NCBI RefSeq assembly: GCF_000178855.1
Contig: NZ_ADVG01000002.1
Coordinates: 1,116,001 to 1,180,000 of the forward strand
DNA: 64,000 nt
Direction: 5' to 3'
From: Ktedonobacter racemifer DSM 44963
Lineage (GTDB): Bacteria; Chloroflexota; Ktedonobacteria; Ktedonobacterales; Ktedonobacteraceae
Shown: piece after piece, positions 46,157-55,661 of the stretch
How positions within the stretch are numbered: the first letter of the stretch is position 1
Layout of the letters: the number at the start of each line of letters is the position of its first letter
The notes under the pieces: generated by a model
Seen by the model: the letters and a program-made list of their open reading frames with translations, nothing else
Told to the model about the DNA's origin: nothing
Databases searched by the model: none
Made by a program: the position numbers and the translations under genes

Positions 46157-47038
46157 TCAGGAGGGAAGAGTGTAGCTGCCGCGCACGACGGCGTCGCTCA
46201 TCTTCACGACACGCATCATTTCACGTACGTCGTGGACGCGCACGATATCGGCTCCCTGGGCAATGCCCAGCGCCACGGTGGCCGCGGTTCCCTCGACGCG
46301 CTCTTCGGGAGGCACACCCCCCAAAATCTGGCCAATAATTGACTTGCGCGAGGTTCCCAACAGGATGGGGCGGCCCAGGGTTCGCAGTTCGCCCAGGCGG
46401 TGCAAGAGTGCCAGGTTCTCATGTGTGGTCGTGCCAAAGCCTATGCCGGGATCAATAACCAGGTGCTCCCAGGGCACACCAGCCGCTAAAGCCATATCGA
46501 TGCTGCGCGCGAGAAAACGCGTGACATCGCTGACAATCTCGCGCTTCACGGTCTCGCGCATGTTCGCCATAAGTACGATTGGCACGCCATGCGCGTGGGC
46601 GACCTGGGCCATGCGGGAATCTTTGTGCAGGCCCCAGATATCGTTGAGCATATCGGCTCCAGCCTCCAGGGCCTTTTCCGCCACCTCGGCCTTATAGGTA
46701 TCGACAGAGATAATTACATCCGCAGGCAAGGAGGCACGTAGAGCCCTGATCACGGGGAGAACGCGCTGCATCTCCTCCTGCACGGAGACAGCCGGGAAGC
46801 CTGGGCGCGTGGACTCACCGCCCACATCAATCATGCGCGCCCCTTCAGCGACAAAGGCCTGAGCCTGGACCAGCGCGCGCTGCACGACCTCCTCAGGAGC
46901 CAGTTCCTCGCGTCGCAGACCATCACCTGAAAAGGAATCGGGGGTCACATTCACGATTCCCATAACATACGTTTGTTGGCCCCACTCCAGGCGATGCTGA
47001 CGCCAGATTGTGGGAGCCAGGGAAAGAGAGAACGCCAT
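46157..47038 (-). CDS. folP: dihydropteroate synthase
   Basis: 293 residues. Family signature MGIVNVTPDSFSGDG near the N-terminus, IDVGGESTRPGFPAV, then the phosphate-binding and pterin segments (DMLNDIWG, IDPGIGFG, GTSRKSIIG). It joins 6-hydroxymethyl-7,8-dihydropterin diphosphate and p-aminobenzoate, the sulfonamide target. Start ATG 47038 with GAGGTTAGATAG upstream. First of the folP-folC pair. Confidence 0.94.
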   Translation of the reverse strand: MAFSLSLAPTIWRQHRLEWGQQTYVMGIVNVTPDSFSGDGLRREELAPEEVVQRALVQAQAFVAEGARMIDVGGESTRPGFPAVSVQEEMQRVLPVIRALRASLPADVIISVDTYKAEVAEKALEAGADMLNDIWGLHKDSRMAQVAHAHGVPIVLMANMRETVKREIVSDVTRFLARSIDMALAAGVPWEHLVIDPGIGFGTTTHENLALLHRLGELRTLGRPILLGTSRKSIIGQILGGVPPEERVEGTAATVALGIAQGADIVRVHDVREMMRVVKMSDAVVRGSYTLPS

Positions 47039-47091
47039 CTATCTAACCTCTATAATAAGAGATATGCCAAATATGAGCTGATCCAGCTTCC

Positions 47092-47199
47092 GGCCGACGC
47101 TGCTAAAGCACGCGTCTACATATAGGGCCTATGTAGGACACATGCCCTGCCGTACCACCTTCAGGTGGTGCCTTTTATGGGTATTTAGCAGCGTCGGCC
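47092..47199. repeat. compound palindrome, copy 17 (between divergent genes)
   Basis: Outer 16-bp perfect arms (47092-47107, 47184-47199) enclosing smaller hairpins (for example ACCACCT-TC-AGGTGGT near 47154-47169). Its left part, 47094-47123, matches 49146-49175 with one difference over 30 nt. It lies between the divergent folP and zinc-finger genes; 47039-47378 has no gene. A possible promoter for the next gene is TTGATA (47287-47292), 19-bp spacer, TATAAT (47312-47317). Confidence 0.75.
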
Positions 47200-47378
47200 C
47201 ACAACACCAGCTAACAAGGACCTTACTGACATAATAGCCTGTTTCGTTGTCTGGGGCAATGTGCAAATGTTATACTTGCGACAGGCTTGATATAATAAGC
47301 ATAGAACCACGTATAATCCTATAACGCTCAATGTAATCAGCCAGACCGAGAAAAAAAGATTGTGAGAGCATACGTATT

Positions 47379-47870
47379 ATGACCCTAAGGAATGTGCCAA
47401 AACGTCTTCATCGTGTAAGCCCTAGCCGCCGATGTAAAGAGTGCGATGCCGAGGCTCTTGGGCGTTGTCCAGATTGTCATCAGGGTTTCTGCCAGGATCA
47501 CTTTCCCAAGCAGCAACATTCGCCCTGCGCAGAGAAACAGATGCGCCTGGCCAGCACTCAGGTCTGCTACGTCTGTGGAACCCAGGTCTATCCAGATCAA
47601 TGGTCTATTTCGAAGACGTCACATTTTGTCGATCACTTTCAATGTAAGGGCTGTGGTCGCCACATTTGTGACGAGCTACATACCAGGCGCAAAACAGAGG
47701 ATGTGACGATTATTCGTGAAGGTATGCGTGGTCATCGCTACCAGTATACCAACCGCTACTGCGATCTCTGTTCCCCGTTCTATCGCATCGGGGGCATCAG
47801 GGGAATAGCTGGCAGCCTGGCACTCATCGGCGCCGTGCTCGCGATTGGCTTGTATTATATTAAACCATAA
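47379..47870 (+). CDS. B-box-like zinc-finger protein with C-terminal membrane helix
   Basis: 163 residues. Two Cys-rich modules: CKECDAEALGRCPDCHQGFC followed by an His/Cys pair (about 19-50) resembles a B-box, and CYVCGTQV...HFQCKGCGRHIC...CDLC (about 64-135) looks like a second zinc-binding region. A single C-terminal membrane helix (about 142-160) ends the protein, so the zinc modules face the cytoplasm in the usual tail-anchored topology. Function unknown. It precedes a polyprenyl synthase gene on the same strand. Confidence 0.7.
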   Translation: MTLRNVPKRLHRVSPSRRCKECDAEALGRCPDCHQGFCQDHFPKQQHSPCAEKQMRLASTQVCYVCGTQVYPDQWSISKTSHFVDHFQCKGCGRHICDELHTRRKTEDVTIIREGMRGHRYQYTNRYCDLCSPFYRIGGIRGIAGSLALIGAVLAIGLYYIKP

Positions 47871-47915
47871 TTGGGGCTTATCTATTCAGGACTTCTCGCC
47901 ACTGCGTGGCTCGCC

Positions 47916-47981
47916 GGGTCAGGGTGCGTGGAGCAGTGCCCGCTACTTGCGTGGCGGCTACTACTCCACACACCCTGACCC
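47916..47981. repeat. imperfect intergenic palindrome, copy 18
   Basis: 22-bp arms with two mismatches (47916-47937, 47960-47981). A short hairpin (CGCCACTGCGTGGC-type) precedes it at about 47897-47912. It follows the zinc-finger gene and precedes the polyprenyl synthase gene. Confidence 0.65.
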
Positions 47982-48035
47982 CTGCGAAGCGTCGCAGATG
48001 CTGGGAACACTCCGTAAAGAAAGATTCGTACGTTT

Positions 48036-49139
48036 ATGACCTTAACATCGACGCTACAAGCAACATTACTTCGCCACCAGCAGGCGATTGATAGCGCGCT
48101 TCATAGCGCCTTCGAGCGTCTCGCTGAGCGTGATGACACCCATAACCTTCAAGAGTATTATGGGCAGATGCGCTATCACCTGGGCTGGGTTGATCGCCAC
48201 TTCCAGGCCACGCGGAGCAATCCAGGCAAGCTCATGCGCTCGACCTTGCTCTTGCTGGCCTACGAGGCTGTCGGCGCCTGGGAGCAGACAAGCAATCCAG
48301 ACTACCTGCGCCGAGCCCTGCCAGCCGCCGCCGCAGTCGAGCTAACCCATAACTTCACATTGATTCATGATGATATTGTCGATGGGGATACTGAGCGGCG
48401 CCATCGCCCAACCCTGTGGACAGTATGGGGCATGCCCAATGGCATCAACTCCGGTGATGGCATGTTTGCACTCTCGCGCCTGGCGCTCTGGGGCGTCCTT
48501 GATGAGGGCGTCGAGGCCGACATCGCGGCTCGCCTGGGCGCATGCCTGGATAAGGCCTGTTTGGTCGTTGCCGAGGGCCAATACCTGGACATGAGCTTTG
48601 AGGGGCGCCAGGATATCTCGGTCGCCATGTATATTGACATGATTCGCCGCAAGACAGCTGAATTGATGGCTTGCTCGGCGGAGATGGGCGCGAGACTGGG
48701 CACACGCGATGCAGAGGCTATTGCGCGCCTGCGCAGCTTTGGCGAGGCCATTGGCATCGCCTTTCAGGTGCGCGACGATCTCCTGGGCGTCTGGGCCAGC
48801 AGCGAAGAGCTGGGTAAGACCGAGGCAGGCGACATCTACCGCCGCAAGCAGAGTCTCCCCATCCTCCATGCACGTGAACAGGCCACGCCCGAAGAACAGG
48901 CCACGCTGACGCGTATCTACCAGCAGGTGGAGCCACTGGAGAAGGAGCAGGTCGACGAGGTGCTGGCCATTCTGGAGCGCACGGGAACGCGTGACTATTG
49001 CCGCCAGTTTCTGGCCCAACAAAGTGAGCGAGCACGTGAGGCCCTGGCCAGCGTCCCTGCACAACAAGCCGAGGTCTCGATACGAGCGATGGAAGACATG
49101 CGTGTCTTGATCGACTTCGTAGCCGCAGCCGCACAATAG
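48036..49139 (+). CDS. polyprenyl diphosphate synthase
   Basis: 367 residues, class I trans-prenyltransferase. First Asp-rich motif HDDIVDGD (about 110-117); second motif is QVRDDLLG, a DDxxG form. Other marks: GKLMRSTLLLLAYE and INSGDGMFALSRLAL. It makes C15-C20 or longer prenyl diphosphates for carotenoid, quinone or other isoprenoids. The N-terminal region (1-60) is longer than usual. The ribosome site is weak. The gene is followed by a 35-bp-arm palindrome. Confidence 0.88.
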   Translation: MTLTSTLQATLLRHQQAIDSALHSAFERLAERDDTHNLQEYYGQMRYHLGWVDRHFQATRSNPGKLMRSTLLLLAYEAVGAWEQTSNPDYLRRALPAAAAVELTHNFTLIHDDIVDGDTERRHRPTLWTVWGMPNGINSGDGMFALSRLALWGVLDEGVEADIAARLGACLDKACLVVAEGQYLDMSFEGRQDISVAMYIDMIRRKTAELMACSAEMGARLGTRDAEAIARLRSFGEAIGIAFQVRDDLLGVWASSEELGKTEAGDIYRRKQSLPILHAREQATPEEQATLTRIYQQVEPLEKEQVDEVLAILERTGTRDYCRQFLAQQSERAREALASVPAQQAEVSIRAMEDMRVLIDFVAAAAQ

Positions 49140-49145
49140 TGTGGC

Positions 49146-49231
49146 CCGACGCTGCTGAAGCACGCGTCTACATATCATGGCGCGATATGCCTCGTACCAT
49201 GATATGTAGACGCGTGCTTCAGCAGTGTCGG
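49146..49231. repeat. long intergenic palindrome, copy 19 (convergent genes)
   Basis: 35-bp arms (49146-49180, 49197-49231) with a single G-T pair, 16-nt loop. Its left arm has a near-copy at 47094-47123. It lies between the convergent polyprenyl synthase and WD40 genes. Confidence 0.87.
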
Positions 49232-50749
49232 CTATAGCAACTCCCAGACGGTCGCGTTCTGGCCGGTCGTCGTAACGACATGCTTCCCATCATAGCTCCA
49301 GGCAACACTCGTCACCGGAATCCCTTGATGCATGACAAATAGAGGCTTCTGGCTCTTCTCGGGATAGAAGAACGTCAGGGTGCCGTCCTGGCTCCCTACC
49401 GCGATAAAGCGTCCATCCGGTGACCAGGCCAGGCTCAACAACGAGGCTTTGGTAACAGGCAGGCGCATCGGCGTATCCATACACTGCGGGCCAAAACGTC
49501 CCTGCCCCGGTTGCTGACAGGCCTCCCCATTCCAGATACGCAACACCCCATCGCTGCCCGCACAGGCCAGGCGCATCCCTCCCGGCTCAAAGGCAACGGC
49601 GCGCATGGTGGGGGCCACATCCATAAAGAGTCCGTGTGTCTCCTTGACGGTCGCGGCCCGCCAGACGCGTATGACGCCCCCCAGCGAAGAGGAGGCAACC
49701 ACATCTCCAGCCGCGTTCCAGGAGACGGATTCTATCGCGGTCGTATGCCGCTGAAACACGTGGAGAGGGCGATAGGTAGTGCTGTCCCAGACGATGGCCC
49801 GATGGTCCAGCCCTCCCGAGACAATCTGTTGCCCACCCTGTCCAGCCCAGGCCACGCTCGTCACACGTCCGGTATGGGCGCGTACGAGACGCCCCAGCAT
49901 GGTCTTCTGTCCCGTATTAAAAAAGGTCACCTGCGTATTCGCACCCACCGCCAGCCGCTGCCCGTCTGGCGCCCAGGCCAGAGCTGAGACAGGTGCTGGC
50001 AACTGAAAGTTCTGCTTGATGGTTCCATTGATTTGCCAGAGGTATACATGTGCATCATTGCCCCCACTGGCGATCATCTGCCCATCAGGGGACCAGCGAA
50101 CACTCTGTATCTGCCCCTGGTGGTGGGCAAAGACAGTGATTGTCTTGGCACTATTGGGGACTTGCGGCTTCGCTGGTGTAGGAGGAGGGGCGGTATTCTT
50201 GCTTTTCGCGGGTGTTTGGCCTTGCGACTGCATAGCTGGATGCAAGGGGCCAGGTAGCCAACCACGAACACCGGCATAGGCCACACCTCCACCAGCCAGG
50301 GCAAGACCACCCAGCACTAGAAATACCCGCCGGCTCTGCTTTTTCCTTTTTTGGGGTAAAGAAGGCTCTCGCAAGGGCGAGAACCCTGTCTCATCATCCA
50401 TTGTCTGCGAACTATGCAAGGAATTACCAGGAGATGCGGCACTTTGAGACGCACCTATTAAAGGCACAAACAGCAGGTCTCCCTCACCAGCGACCGAGGC
50501 CTCAAGCATCAGGCGTGTCCCAGTGGTAATACCTGCCCTGGCCAGAGTGATATTCTCTGGCAACACGTCGCCACCTGGAGTAGGGCGAAGCCGATAGTTC
50601 AACCTCTGACCAAAGAGATCTGTCTGTGGCAGGTGAAATTCATCCACGAGCGTGGGGACCAGGGCCGACACCGGCGTATCCGCCACCACCTCTAGCGGCT
50701 GAGGCACACTAAAGGCGTCCTTCTCAATAAGCACTTCAAGTGTACGCAT
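49232..50749 (-). CDS. membrane protein with ubiquitin-like N-terminus and WD40 beta-propeller
   Basis: 505 residues from the ATG at 50749 (GGGAGG 7 nt upstream). Residues about 1-85 look like a small beta-grasp (YukD/EsaB-like) domain. A Ser/Pro linker and a basic patch (KKQSRR) lead to a membrane helix at about 140-160, then a Pro/Thr/Ala-rich linker. Residues about 200-505 are WD40 repeats (at least six, with VRWSPDGQMIASGGND, VAWAGQGGQQIVSGGLDH and VAWSYDGKHVVTTTGQN). A beta-grasp domain in the cytoplasm and a propeller outside the membrane is the topology expected. It has no catalytic residues and is probably a scaffold or sensor. Upstream, 50750-51145 holds no gene. Confidence 0.8.
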   Translation of the reverse strand: MRTLEVLIEKDAFSVPQPLEVVADTPVSALVPTLVDEFHLPQTDLFGQRLNYRLRPTPGGDVLPENITLARAGITTGTRLMLEASVAGEGDLLFVPLIGASQSAASPGNSLHSSQTMDDETGFSPLREPSLPQKRKKQSRRVFLVLGGLALAGGGVAYAGVRGWLPGPLHPAMQSQGQTPAKSKNTAPPPTPAKPQVPNSAKTITVFAHHQGQIQSVRWSPDGQMIASGGNDAHVYLWQINGTIKQNFQLPAPVSALAWAPDGQRLAVGANTQVTFFNTGQKTMLGRLVRAHTGRVTSVAWAGQGGQQIVSGGLDHRAIVWDSTTYRPLHVFQRHTTAIESVSWNAAGDVVASSSLGGVIRVWRAATVKETHGLFMDVAPTMRAVAFEPGGMRLACAGSDGVLRIWNGEACQQPGQGRFGPQCMDTPMRLPVTKASLLSLAWSPDGRFIAVGSQDGTLTFFYPEKSQKPLFVMHQGIPVTSVAWSYDGKHVVTTTGQNATVWELL

Positions 50750-51145
50750 GCATAGGCCTCCCAATTATCCTGTCTACGAGACAAATACGCGCTATATTTG
50801 TATTTATGAATCAAAGTGTAGCATGATGTCGTGTTTTGCCAACAAGAAATAAGTAGAATAGGCTACTTTTCTGGCAACTCTTCTCACTTTCTTCACCAGC
50901 ACCCTACAATACGTAGGTCAGGTTCAGGATGCAATAGCAAGAAGATAGCTAAGGCATTGAGATCGCGTATTTGTGATATTGAGTCGCGAATCTGCATAGT
51001 TTTATTAGAGATTTGCGCCAAGCGAGCATACTGATTTCAGGCCGCTCACCTCGATGTATAGAGATATGCATGCTTGCTTCTTCCCAGATAGACAGCGAGG
51101 TACACCGATGCCTGCCTGAAGAGCGACAACAAGGAGCATTTCATC
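50750..51145. other. gene-free interval between divergent genes
   Basis: About 395 bp between the WD40 gene (minus) and the M28 peptidase gene (plus). No gene, no long palindrome and no convincing structure seen. Confidence 0.5.
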
Positions 51146-52921
51146 ATGTCCAGGCACTCACTATCACTTGCATTACTGCTCTGCCTGTGTATACAGTTAC
51201 TTGGGTCTTCAGTAGTACTGGCCGGGTCCAGCGCGCAGTCACATAGGCAGGCGCACCTTGTCCAGACAGCGAGCGGCTTCCCTACGGTCGAGCCAGATTA
51301 TATCTATACGCAGCTCACAACTATGGCGACCCGCTTTCAGCACCGCGAGGCCGGATACGATAACGCTCAGGTGGCTGGGCAGAATGGTCACACAGGCTTT
51401 GCGAACTACTGGATGCAGGAGATGACACGCAATTTGCAGGGGTATACTTCGTTAGAAACACGAGATGCATTCTCTATCAAGGGCTGGTCTGGGCGAGCCG
51501 CGACCTCACCCGCATACAATATCGAGGAAAGTATTCCAGGGGCACTACATCCCGAACAGATCGTCGTCATTGGCTGTCATTATGATGGAGAAGCCATCTC
51601 CACTCAATCAGCCTATGATGACGCCAGCGGCTGTGCCATTGAGTTAGGTATCGCCAGGGCCCTGGGCCAGTTCTGGCGCGCCAACCAGGTCTATCCAGCA
51701 CGCACATTGCGTTTCGTGCTCTTCGATGCTGAAGAGCAGGGCTTAGATGGCTCATTTCACTATGCGAACGAGTTCGCCAATGGAGACATGAAGAATATCG
51801 TCGCTATGTTTAATGAAGAGCAAAACGGGATTGCCTACCCTCTGCGCTACCTGGGACAGCTCACCAATCCGCAGCTTCCGCTCACAATCGATGTCTCACC
51901 ACTTCAATCAAATGCGCTCTACGGTCATCAAGACGCTCTTTCGAGCGAGCAACGCCAGCATATCCAGCGCTTTCGTAATTTGCTGGGGCAAGCGCTGCCC
52001 GCGGTCTTCCAACAGTTTCAGGCCATGGGCTATAAAGGACTCACCTATCACGATAACTCGCAGGAGGTAGCACAACCCATCTTTACGCCTGAGCAGCAAA
52101 GCCTGGTCAAGATTGAGGATGATACCCTGGGATCAAGCGACCAGGTGCCATTTACCCTGGCAGGGCTTCCCTGCGCGACCATCGTCGGAAACGCAACATA
52201 TTATGACAACCATCCACCCGCGTGGTCCTATCCTTACGACCAGCGTGACGATACTATTCAACTCATGAATACCTTTGCGCAGGGAGGATCAAAGAAATCT
52301 AATGCCCTGACGCTGGCCCTGGCGCTGCCAGGCATGATAACAACCTGGATGCTTCACCAGCCCGATATCGCTGGCGAGACGAGCAAGAGCACTCTTCTCC
52401 CAGGACCAATTGCCGATATAGCTGATATCGGCAAAACCATCACCCAGCAACCAATCGGCCTGAGCGCGCAAGGCTATGATCCCACGGGAAAGAACGAGCC
52501 CGTACAATACGCCTGGGACTTCGGTGATGGAGCCAGGGCCACGGGGAATACCGTTTCTCATGCATATACGCACGCTGGCACCTACACGCTAACCCTATCA
52601 GCTAGCAACGCATTGGGAACGCGCAAAATCAGCAAAACGCTCACCATCACGGACAAGGCCCAGACGTTTGATAGTCTCTATGCTGCATATCAGCCCAGTG
52701 GGACGCCACGCCGAAATCCAGCGGTCCAACTGCCAACTGCCAATGATGCCTTAACGGATAGCGTCATACACACCCAGGTAGTCGCAACCAATACGCCCAG
52801 GCAAACAGAGACACAACCCATTTTTATCTACTGGCTTATTGCCTTAGGTATCTTACTTATCGTTGGCGGATTGACCTGGTGGCTCATTAGCCGCCGCCTA
52901 CTCAACCAGAAAAAAGTCTAA
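51146..52921 (+). CDS. secreted M28 family peptidase with PKD domain and C-terminal anchor
   Basis: 591 residues. Signal peptide (about 1-27, LALLLCLCIQLLGSSVVLAG), then an M28 zinc aminopeptidase domain (about 100-415) with HYDGE, DDASG and DAEEQGLDGS that supply the metal ligands and catalytic Glu, then a PKD-like domain (about 440-510: YAWDFGDGARATG, HAYTHAGTYTLTLSA), a short linker and a C-terminal membrane helix (about 558-580) followed by a basic tail, so the enzyme is held on the outer face. The ribosome site is weak (CAAGGAGCATTTCATC). A stem GTGTGAAGCGA / TCGCTTCACAC (52958-52998) follows. Confidence 0.9.
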   Translation: MSRHSLSLALLLCLCIQLLGSSVVLAGSSAQSHRQAHLVQTASGFPTVEPDYIYTQLTTMATRFQHREAGYDNAQVAGQNGHTGFANYWMQEMTRNLQGYTSLETRDAFSIKGWSGRAATSPAYNIEESIPGALHPEQIVVIGCHYDGEAISTQSAYDDASGCAIELGIARALGQFWRANQVYPARTLRFVLFDAEEQGLDGSFHYANEFANGDMKNIVAMFNEEQNGIAYPLRYLGQLTNPQLPLTIDVSPLQSNALYGHQDALSSEQRQHIQRFRNLLGQALPAVFQQFQAMGYKGLTYHDNSQEVAQPIFTPEQQSLVKIEDDTLGSSDQVPFTLAGLPCATIVGNATYYDNHPPAWSYPYDQRDDTIQLMNTFAQGGSKKSNALTLALALPGMITTWMLHQPDIAGETSKSTLLPGPIADIADIGKTITQQPIGLSAQGYDPTGKNEPVQYAWDFGDGARATGNTVSHAYTHAGTYTLTLSASNALGTRKISKTLTITDKAQTFDSLYAAYQPSGTPRRNPAVQLPTANDALTDSVIHTQVVATNTPRQTETQPIFIYWLIALGILLIVGGLTWWLISRRLLNQKKV

Positions 52922-53122
52922 GGGACAGCATTGCGCCTACCACGTTCAGTGTCACGTGTGTGAAGCGAAAAACGCCGAAGATGTTCATCGCTTCACACGC
53001 TATCTTTGTAGCAGACGTTGCATAAGAATAAAAGGGCATGGCAAAGGCCTTCAGAGGCTAAACCACTTGCGAAAGCAGCCAACCATGATACAATTGTTAC
53101 ATTGAACCTGAGCCAACAATAC

Positions 53123-53151
53123 TTGACGATGCTTGCAAATCTAGCGATAAT
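53123..53151 (+). promoter_or_regulatory. promoter of the soluble pyrophosphatase gene
   Basis: TTGACG (53123-53128), 17-bp spacer, GATAAT (53146-53151), giving a leader of about 55 nt. Confidence 0.6.
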
Positions 53152-53212
53152 TCGATGGTCACCTATACGCCAAGCAAGCACAGAAGCAGCCTGATTTGGA
53201 GAAATTTCATCT

Positions 53213-54868
53213 ATGGCACAACAGCCTATCTATGTAATCGGACATAAAAATTCAGATATGGACTCCGTGGCCTCGGCTTATGCCTATGCGCGCCTCTTAC
53301 AGCTTCAGGGCCAGGAGAATGTTATACCCGCTCGTCACGGTCAACTCAAGCCGGAAATTCGCTATGCGCTCGAGCGCTTCCAGGTCACGCCTCCCCAGGC
53401 CCTGGAACATATCTACCTGCAAGTGCAGGACTTCATGTGTCAGGATGTCTTGAAGGCACATATCAACCAATCTCTGCTTGAGGCTGGGCAGATGATGCAG
53501 GAACACAACCGGCAGACCATGCCCGTGGTGGATGACGAGAATAAAGTCTATGGAATTATCACCAATAAAGATTTTGCCAAACTCTTCTTCCATGATCTCG
53601 ATCCCCAGACCGTCAATCGCATCCCTCTTAAGCGCGATAATCTGATCAAAGTCCTGAAGGGGCGCGTCCTTGTCGAAGGCCGGCGCGAGTTGGGCAACCG
53701 GGTCCTTGTCGGCGCCATGCAGGCTGAGAGCATGGCTGACTATGTCGAGCCAGGCTGCCTCGTGGTAATTGGCAACCGCGAGGATGCCCAGCTGACCGCG
53801 ATCCAGCGCGGAGCCGCAGCCCTGGTCATCACAGGCGATCTCAATGTCTCTGAGCAAGTCCTGTCAGCCGCTCGTGAACAAGGGGTTATGGTCTTAAGCA
53901 CCAGCTATCATACCTTTACCGCGGTGCGCCTGATTAACCTGAGCATCTGTGTTGAAGATCTCATGGAGCGCGAATTCGCCTCCTGCCATCCCGACGATTT
54001 GATGAGCGATGTGCAGGCAAAATTACAGCGCGAACGCTCGCTCACAGTCGTGGACAACGAGGGAAAACTCGTCGGCTTTATTACGCGTAGCGATATCTTA
54101 AAGGCTCGCCCTAAGCGCATCTTCCTTGTCGACCACAATGAACCCTCGCAGTCAATTGACGGCGCGGAAGAGGCCGAACTCCTGGGTATTATCGACCATC
54201 ATCGCATCGCCAATGTGCATACGAACAAGCCCATTTTCTTCCGCTCGGAGCCTGTGGGCTGCACCGGCACCCTGATTTATAGCCTCTACCGCGAAGCTGA
54301 CATCGAGATTCCACGCGATGTCGCTGGCCTCATGCTCGCAGGCTTGCTCTATGATACACTGATCCTGCGTTCACCAACCTGCACACCACGCGATATCGAG
54401 GTCGCACATAAGTTAGCCACCATCGCACAGGTCGACTTACAGGAGTTTGGTCAGGCCGCCTTTGAAGCGGGTGCCAGTGAACTCAACGACCGTAGCTCCG
54501 AGGAACTGCTGACCTCAGACTTCAAGGAGTTTACAGTTCAGGACGTCACCTTCGCGGTTGGCACGGTAGAGACCGCCAGTCCCGCCGTGGTAGAGAAGCG
54601 GACTACCGAGCTGCTGAAAACGATGAAACTGCTCTCGCAGAAGCATAACTACACCTCTTTCCTATTCATGATTGTCGATATAATCAATATGAATTGCCGC
54701 CTCCTCATTCATGGCTACGAGGACGCTACGGCCGATGCCTTTAATGTTCCGCTCGAAGCTGGCGGGCATTCCATTATGGTTGAGGGGATGGTCTCGCGTA
54801 AGAAGCAGATGGTACCTCAACTCTCTCGCATCCAGCACCTGATCGAGAACCACGCGGGCGTTCACTAG
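53213..54868 (+). CDS. family II (manganese-dependent) inorganic pyrophosphatase with CBS and DRTGG domains
   Basis: 551 residues, longer than a plain family II enzyme (about 310) because a regulatory insert is present. N-terminal DHH part: GHKNSDMDS at 10-18. Then CBS (about 72-125), a DRTGG-like middle (about 130-250) and a second CBS (about 255-305). The DHH core resumes with VDHNEPSQS and IDHHRIAN. The C-terminal DHHA2 domain ends about 545. CBS-containing enzymes are controlled by AMP/ATP or diadenosine polyphosphates. Start ATG with GGAG upstream. Immediately upstream of hppA, though separated by 900 nt. Confidence 0.92.
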   Translation: MAQQPIYVIGHKNSDMDSVASAYAYARLLQLQGQENVIPARHGQLKPEIRYALERFQVTPPQALEHIYLQVQDFMCQDVLKAHINQSLLEAGQMMQEHNRQTMPVVDDENKVYGIITNKDFAKLFFHDLDPQTVNRIPLKRDNLIKVLKGRVLVEGRRELGNRVLVGAMQAESMADYVEPGCLVVIGNREDAQLTAIQRGAAALVITGDLNVSEQVLSAAREQGVMVLSTSYHTFTAVRLINLSICVEDLMEREFASCHPDDLMSDVQAKLQRERSLTVVDNEGKLVGFITRSDILKARPKRIFLVDHNEPSQSIDGAEEAELLGIIDHHRIANVHTNKPIFFRSEPVGCTGTLIYSLYREADIEIPRDVAGLMLAGLLYDTLILRSPTCTPRDIEVAHKLATIAQVDLQEFGQAAFEAGASELNDRSSEELLTSDFKEFTVQDVTFAVGTVETASPAVVEKRTTELLKTMKLLSQKHNYTSFLFMIVDIINMNCRLLIHGYEDATADAFNVPLEAGGHSIMVEGMVSRKKQMVPQLSRIQHLIENHAGVH

Positions 54869-54918
54869 GCATCTCCGTTACGCTGCTGCCAAAGAAATAC
54901 ACAAGAGAATAGGGATAA

Positions 54919-54964
54919 GAGTGGCCTGGCGCTACTGGCATATGCCAGTAGCGCCAGGCCACTC
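54919..54964. repeat. long intergenic palindrome, copy 20
   Basis: Continuous perfect palindrome of 46 bp centred on GCATATGC, starting about 50 nt after the pyrophosphatase stop. Confidence 0.82.
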
Positions 54965-55497
54965 ACACATAGTCTATATAAACAGCAGTTACAATAATTT
55001 CCCACCTCTATCACACCTCTTTTTGGCCAGGTACTAGCAAAACAGTCATTTCATGCTTTGCGCACCATCGCATTTCACCACTTTAGCATATACACTGTTT
55101 ACAACCAATTTCTCAGCCTACTAGCCATGCAATACTTGCATTAAATATACAATTACCAATTACATTATTTGCAAATTAACCCTTAGAAGGAAGGCGTTCA
55201 AATACTCAACAGTAGCGTTCAAAAGGCTCTACATGCCAGCCAAGAGAATTACGCCTGCTTAATTTTAGCTACAATCTCTTACAACTATTGCCTCTAATAT
55301 GAGCCAGTATCTCTTATTCTTTTTACCCACAAGAAACGTATCTTTACTCGTAATATTGCGGAGTTTAGAGGTAGGAATACATATATCACCGTGACAAGCA
55401 GGCAGTGTTTAGGTATGAGTGTAACAATTGTACGCTTAGTAGACATTTTTTGATTCCACTTCATAACACGCTGTGCCTCAGATTAAATAGAATACTC

Positions 55498-55527
55498 TTG
55501 TCACAGAAGACGCGCGTATGTTACACT
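55498..55527 (+). promoter_or_regulatory. candidate hppA promoter
   Basis: TTGTCA (55498-55503), 18-bp spacer, TACACT (55522-55527). Expected start near 55534, giving a leader of about 250 nt. Confidence 0.55.
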
Positions 55528-55661
55528 ATCTTTCGACTCGGGTTTTCCACAGAAGTTGGGATCAGGAGCGCTGAGCCTAAGAGGCAGAGGGGGTTGTGAG
55601 AAAGCTAGCATTTGTGAACTATGCACCTGATAACTTTGTTGAGGCCCACACACTTCATGCC

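Noticed and set aside
48342..49178. Minus-strand frame of 278 codons
   Set aside because: Antisense to the polyprenyl synthase gene, whose DDIVDGD motif fixes the coding strand.
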